DNA of 64,000 nucleotides from Azolla caroliniana. Its lineage: Eukaryota > Polypodiophyta. The translations under genes were made by a program, and so were the position numbers. Numbering within the stretch: position 1 is the stretch's first letter; each line of letters starts with the position of its first letter. The notes beneath the pieces are model-generated. The model did not search any database. It was given only the letters and a program-made list of their open reading frames with translations, and was not told the origin of the DNA. The DNA lies in contig JBHGNT010000007.1 in the NCBI GenBank assembly GCA_043228905.1, positions 12,090,001 to 12,154,000 on the forward strand, in the 5' to 3' direction. Of the stretch, positions 59,759 through 64,000 are shown in pieces.

Positions 59759-60149
59759 TGTTGAGAGACAAGCTCAACATTCGTTCATAATACGATGCGT
59801 AACCTAGTGCGTAGACTGGGTGCGTAAATCGGTACACATAACATGGCCGTATCGGTGTGAAAACCGCGAGCCATTGGGAAGTTATTCCTCGTAAGGAATA
59901 ATTTTGGGAGTTAGTGTAGTAGGCTCATTTATGAGTGGTCAAGTACGGTCAGTACTTGTGTCAGCCCTATTGTCAGTACAGGTGTTCATTGAGCATAGTG
60001 TATGTACAGATTGAGTATTATTTTGCATTGACTTTCTGTGTGTTCTCTCTCTCTGTCTCTCCCGCATATTGTGTATATTCAAACTCTCCATTAAACCTGC
60101 GTATTTTCTATGTTCAGTTTTCTATTACTTCCGCACATAATCTTTTTCA
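59759..60149 (+). repeat. Copia-3 3' LTR
   Basis: TGTTGAGAGAC to ATCTTTTTCA. It lacks about 10 bp around the TATA region (CAGTACAGGTGTTC near 59975) compared with the 5' LTR. GTACT follows. Confidence 0.94.
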
Positions 60150-60154
60150 GTACT

Positions 60155-60517
60155 AAGGGAGGTGTAGAACTCTCGAGAGAAGGAAAGAGTGAGTGAGTGA
60201 GAGAGAGAGAGAGAATGATGATAATAAAAGATATATATTATGTTAAGAGAATATGTAACAATAGTAGCTAAGAGGCTTAAGATTGGCGTTGAACCGATTT
60301 GGTTCGAAATAATGGCTTGTGCCTCCTTTTATAGTGCTCTTAGGAGTACTCCTAAAGTTTCTAGAATGTTCTAGAGAAATTTGGAATATACATCAATTTT
60401 CTATAGTAAAACTTAAATGAAAATAATATTCTTCATATTATAACATATAGTTTAATGGTCAAGAGCGTGACCCATGTAACATAAGGTCACAGGTTCGAGT
60501 CTTGCCATATCATGACA
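60155..60517 (-). repeat. Chromovirus-E 5' LTR, outer part with tRNA-like module
   Basis: Matches 45245-45470 (AGGAAAGAGTGAGTGAGTGA, GCCTCCTTTTATAGTG), then continues into A+T-rich DNA with CTAGAATGTTCTAGAG. At 60451-60507 lies a tRNA-like module: TAATGGTCAAGAGCGTG, then GGTCACAGGTTCGAGTCTTG, at the outer edge of the LTR and antisense to the element, as in chromovirus-2. Confidence 0.8.
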
Positions 60518-61032
60518 AGGTGCAAGCGGACTGTCGTAATTGGGCAGAATTCAAGGAGCGGCTCATCATAACTTACGGATTCGACGACTTTCTCCGGCTC
60601 TCAAAGAAGGAATTTATGGATTGGTTCGAGAGCCCCAACAAGGGACGAAATACGTCGGCGCTGCTTCAGGAATCTAAGAAGCGGTTCACGTGACTCTTGA
60701 CACTAGACCGGACCGTGCTCGATACGAGCAAGGTCCCGTTCTTTGTGAAGTCAGTCGACATGTTCGACCGCGAGAAGGTGGGTGTCCTCTTGGAGACGGA
60801 TGAGGGTCTCACGACCAACTACACAATGGTTAAAAGAGTTTGTAGCCATTTCGAAAAACGGCGTGATTGGAACGATACAGGGTCGTTGACGATCAGCCCG
60901 AGAGAACCCCAACGAGGGACCGAATACGGTAGCGCTACTTCAGGAGTCCGAGAAGCGGTTCACACGACTCGTGACGCTAGACCAGACCGTGCTCAATATG
61001 AGCAAGGTCCTATTGTTTGTGAGGTGGGTTGA
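60518..61032 (+). pseudogene. Gypsy-D gag, continuation with internal duplication
   Basis: The frame continues from 45149: ADCRNWAEFKERLIITYGFD and LSKKEFMDWFESPN, matching gypsy-C gag (TWATFERALLNEYNLND, IMDWVES). KRFT-stop-LLTLDRTVLD and KVPFFVKSVDMFDREKVGVL follow. About 128 bp (60632-60760) recur at 60900-61028: NTSALLQESKKRFT against NTVALLQESEKRFT. Gypsy-G begins at 61033. Confidence 0.83.
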
Positions 61033-61499
61033 TGTTGTCCGCCGGAATAGTAACCGACGGACAGAAGCGAAGAAGTATTATAATATAGTAAAAGCGTAAG
61101 AAACATATGTAACAGCTCACGGGGGAAGCGTGAACGGCTAAAAGACCCTGTTTATATAAAGGGCAGAAAACCTCTTTAAGAGGTAGCGTGTACTTTTGGT
61201 GCATAGAGTGTTATTGTAATAGAGTACTATCTTCTCTGATTTCTGTGCATATCTGTGGTTGATCTATTGTGTTCTTTGATTCTCTGTGGCATATTGTAAT
61301 TGTAAGGGCGTAGGCATAAGTGCGGGTACTAGGGCACTGTCTAAGGAGTTCGGTTGTAGCCATCTCCCTTATACATTACGAGGATACGAGGAAGTGCCTC
61401 GTTACGTATTACGGTATGATGGTACCATTCTTTGCAACGCAGTCACCTTGAGATCTAGGTCGAAGGACTAACCGTAGACCGTGTTCCTAATCAGTAACA
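61033..61499 (+). repeat. Gypsy-G 5' LTR
   Basis: TGTTGTCCGCCGGAATAGTA to ATCAGTAACA, with TTTATATAAAGGGC near 61150. Followed by CTTTTGGCACACTTGG, the candidate primer-binding site, similar to that of beta. The 3' LTR lies beyond the window. Confidence 0.7.
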
Positions 61500-61787
61500 C
61501 TTTTGGCACACTTGGTGATCTGTGTCTTCTCACAGACGAACAACGATGAATGGATGTTTAGCCGTAGACGTCCCAGAGAACCAACACGACAAGACTGACC
61601 AATCACAAGGTCCATCACACGCCAAGCAGAGGAACGCGCAAGGCAAAAACCTCGCCTCAGTGACCTCAGTGATATCTGCCAGGACCACAAAGTAGATTTC
61701 CCGCTCACCAAATACCCCGGCGACAAGCAGGAAGTTTGCTCACCACATAAGCACTGTGGTCTTTCCCTGCCCCCCTTGGCGTCCAAC
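61500..61787 (+). other. Gypsy-G leader
   Basis: Untranslated stretch between the primer-binding site and the gag start. I see no further feature. Confidence 0.5.
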
Positions 61788-63060
61788 ATGGCCTTCTCTT
61801 ATCCCCGCTTCAACGGCGAAACAGACGCCACAACCCACATTCGCCTGTTCCTGGATGTCTAGAATGCAAATCACATGGCGCAAAGACTTCTCGAAGAGGT
61901 AGCGCACCAGTCCAAAATGACAGAGTTCGGATTAACTCTGGATGGGAGAGCGGCGTTTTGGCATTCGCAGATGGATCTGCTAGCAATCACGACCTTCGAC
62001 TAGCTGTAGTCGGCCTTTCTGCGTTTCTTTCATCAGAGGGTGCCGCAACGTGAAATCCTCGGGCAGTTCTATACAATCAAACAGTTGCCGGCCGAGACTG
62101 TAGCGGACTTCAGTTTACGCTTCCAAAATCTGTGGCGGAAATTAGAATAGGGCCCGACAGAGGACGAGTCTCGGGAGACATTTCTACCAGCTTTACGATG
62201 ACCGATACGGACGACTCTAAACAACAATAGCGTGAAAGGAGAAACAACTGATATGGTCATAGAACGAGCACTACAGCTCGAGCTGGACGAAGAAGAGGAA
62301 AGGTTTTCCATGTCCTCCTTACAACAAGCATTACCTGAAGACGAGGAACGACATTTTCGCCAGGCAATCCACTGCACGATTTACCTCAACTTTGGGCATT
62401 CCGTAGTGGAATCCAACATGCCAATCCACCCCCTAAACTGTCACTCGAAAGCACACACGGTCGAGTAGTGTGAGTACAACATGTTGAACAGACCCACGCC
62501 CACAATACAAAGCGTGGAAACACAGTGACCACCGCGTCGTAATGAGCAAAGGCGCCAAGAAGAAAGACCCCGGTATACGGATTGGAACCCACACGATGTC
62601 CGGCACTACCGGAATCTCCGGAATAACAACGATTACGAGGAAGAAGATCTGGAGGGCGAAGACTACCGGGGCAACCACAAATATAATAAGTGAGGCCGAT
62701 GCTACAAATGCCCGACGAACAAATGTGGCGGCTTCAATGGGCCTCGTGGGAAACATTGTTAGCATCGGGACCAACGGCGGTACGCCGAAAGTTCGGATGA
62801 TGACCGGCACCAAGAGCTGTGCTAGGGCCAACAATAACCACTGCGTACGCTTAGAAGAATGAACCAAGACCGGGAGGAGCAAGTCACACATGGGGATAGG
62901 AACATGCCACCAACTGCCGAGAAAAGCGAATCCAGCGTCCATTGTTTCGTTTGCCAACAACCCGGACATTACGCCATGCAATGTCCACTATGCAAGGGCA
63001 AGGGGCCCGCAGTCAACACGATTATGGCAGAAGTTCAGTAAGTTACGACAAGACAGAAAA
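61788..63060 (+). pseudogene. Gypsy-G gag
   Basis: MAFSYPRFNGETDATTHIRL opens a Retrotrans_gag-type capsid: AFWHSQMDLLAITTFD, SAFLRFFHQRVPQREILGQF, YTIKQLPAETVADFSLRFQN, ETTDMVIERALQLELDEEEE. TAG stops at 61860-61862 (FLDV-stop-NANH), near 62001, 62010 and 62148, mostly at Trp-like positions. A zinc knuckle CFVCQQPGHYAMQC lies at about 62944-62985. The stretch 62470-62860 is frame-broken. It is a lineage separate from gypsy-B/C/D and the chromoviruses. Confidence 0.87.
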
Positions 63061-64000
63061 CTAAAAATGTTGATTGGGCCGCGCAAGATGAGATATGTCA
63101 GACGGCCCAAGCATGGGTCGAAAAAGCGAACACGGCAAATACGGAATGCATGCGGTAGGAGTCCGCGAACAATGTGGGGCCATTGGAGGAAGATGTAATA
63201 TCTCCAGATTCCATATGGCAAGCACTGGCAGGCTGCAAGATAACACTAACCATGGAGAAGCTACTTCAACTAGTCCCACGGTTCCGCCAGGCCGTAGAGG
63301 ATCGCATAACGGGCAGACCTAAGGTAAGCGTCTCCGCCAACTTTACGGACACCCGCGCCGGACCAACGGTGGTGGATCACCACAATCCGGCTATTAAGTT
63401 GATATTACATGGTCAGGAAATCACAGGATGCGTAACCGATTGGGAAGACATGCGAACAATTGGGTATTTCAGAATGGCAAGCTTGCCTGTTTTGGCTTCA
63501 CATGGCGGATACCCGCTCAGTAAGGCCTTTAGGCTTAATACGAAAATTAGGCGTTATGATTGGCGGACATCGCTTCGACGTCTCGGCGGTAGTCCTCGCC
63601 CTCGACGCCCCAGGAGCATATCCTATGCTGCTTGGCAGACCTTGGCTTCGTTCAGCGAATATCAAACAGAGCTGGCAACATAAATGCATTAATTTTCGAC
63701 GCGGACGCACCAAGTTCACGTACCCATGGAGGAAATGGAGATACAACCCAAGGGCATAACACCATTATACGCGGAAGATATAAATATGTTGGCACCCCCG
63801 AATCATTCCGCTATTCAAAATCGCCATCATAGAAACCACGGTGGAGTACGCCACACCCACTACGCTCCACGACAAGGCGTACGAACAAGACCCGGAGTCA
63901 ATATTAGAATTAAGCAGAGCACGGGCGGCGTTCGAGAGGGAAATGGAAATTTCATGACGAGTCGCTGCCTCAGCCCTAGAAGAAGTAAACGTAGGTACGA
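63061..64000 (+). pseudogene. Gypsy-G protease region, cut by window end
   Basis: PAIKLILHGQEITGCVTDWE runs up to the place where the protease Asp-x-Gly should be, but the frame then shifts and the Gly-Ser-Gly stretch expected after Asp is missing near 63440. The second half is intact in the next frame: EWQACLFWLHMADTRSVRPL, SAVVLALDAPGAYPMLLGRP and WLRSANIKQSWQ. The remaining bases to 64000 continue the polyprotein linker; RT has not started. Confidence 0.78.

Larger units (their letters stand above)
54522..60149 (+). mobile_element. Copia-3, full-length Ty1/copia element
   Basis: LTRs at 54522-54922 and 59759-60149, with a perfect GTACT duplication at 54517-54521 and 60150-60154. Gag, protease, integrase, RT, RNase H and the C-terminal extension are present in order. 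It is inserted in the 5' LTR of chromovirus-E. It belongs to the Copia-1/2 family but its LTR U3 differs in sequence while keeping the same dyads. Confidence 0.95.
45155..60517 (-). mobile_element. Chromovirus-E, interrupted by Copia-2, Copia-3 and a solo LTR
   Basis: Outer ends are TGTCAGGAAC (45155) and ATCATGACA (60517). AGGTG is duplicated at 45150-45154 and 60518-60522, inside gypsy-D gag. The minus-strand order is 5' LTR, gag, protease, RT, RNase H, integrase, 3' LTR. Internal deletions removed most of gag, the RT catalytic core, and the end of integrase with U3. Three younger insertions sit inside it, each with its own target-site duplication. Confidence 0.92.

Overview
This window is transposable-element DNA from a plant nuclear genome. 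I found no intact host gene. The plant assignment rests on four things: Ty3/gypsy elements with a C-terminal chromodomain (chromoviruses), Ty1/copia elements whose primer-binding sites match initiator-tRNA-Met (TGGTATCAGAGC), a fragment resembling plant 3-ketoacyl-CoA synthase, and deep nesting typical of large plant genomes. The species cannot be fixed from sequence; a seedless vascular plant or other large-genome plant is only a guess.

Layout. 1-4763: two chromoviruses in opposite orientation, one apparently inserted in the other. 4764-19620: an old plus-strand gypsy element (gypsy-B) in three pieces: gag 4764-5892, RT 14105-15010, integrase 18808-19620. It is split first by copia-A (5893-14104), which itself holds two non-autonomous LTR elements (alpha 6165-9150, beta 11081-13634), and then by a minus-strand copia remnant (copia-H) that carries an inverted pair of LTRs with a 27-copy 40-bp minisatellite. 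20030-21912: a 5'-truncated LINE. 22314-38083: copia-F, split by gypsy-C (23497-30911, nearly full length) and by Copia-1 (32143-37819, full length, minus strand). 38411-44685: the non-autonomous element gamma, holding a captured gene fragment, a solo LTR and a second LINE with an intact 737-codon frame. 44851-61032: gypsy-D gag, interrupted by chromovirus-E (45155-60517), which contains full-length Copia-2 and Copia-3 and one solo LTR. 61033-64000: the 5' end of a further gypsy element (gypsy-G), cut by the window edge.

Many insertions can be ordered from target-site duplications visible in the sequence: GGAGA (alpha), CCGAA (beta, both copies decayed), CCGG (gypsy-C), AGGTG (chromovirus-E), GAGAC (Copia-2), GTACT (Copia-3), CGAAC (solo LTR at 53158). 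Nearly all coding regions carry stops; where the ancestral codon can be inferred, most are TGG to TAG, CAG to TAG or CGA to TGA, the pattern of cytosine deamination.

The most notable observations are tRNA-like modules inside the LTRs of four element families; a captured 3-ketoacyl-CoA synthase fragment shared by beta and gamma; a conserved acidic/basic C-terminal extension after RNase H in three copia elements, preceded by a second polypurine-tract-like sequence; a compensatory change in the 3'-terminal hairpin of the two LINEs; and a minisatellite that stays open in all three minus-strand frames. Coordinates of element ends without target-site duplications are approximate.
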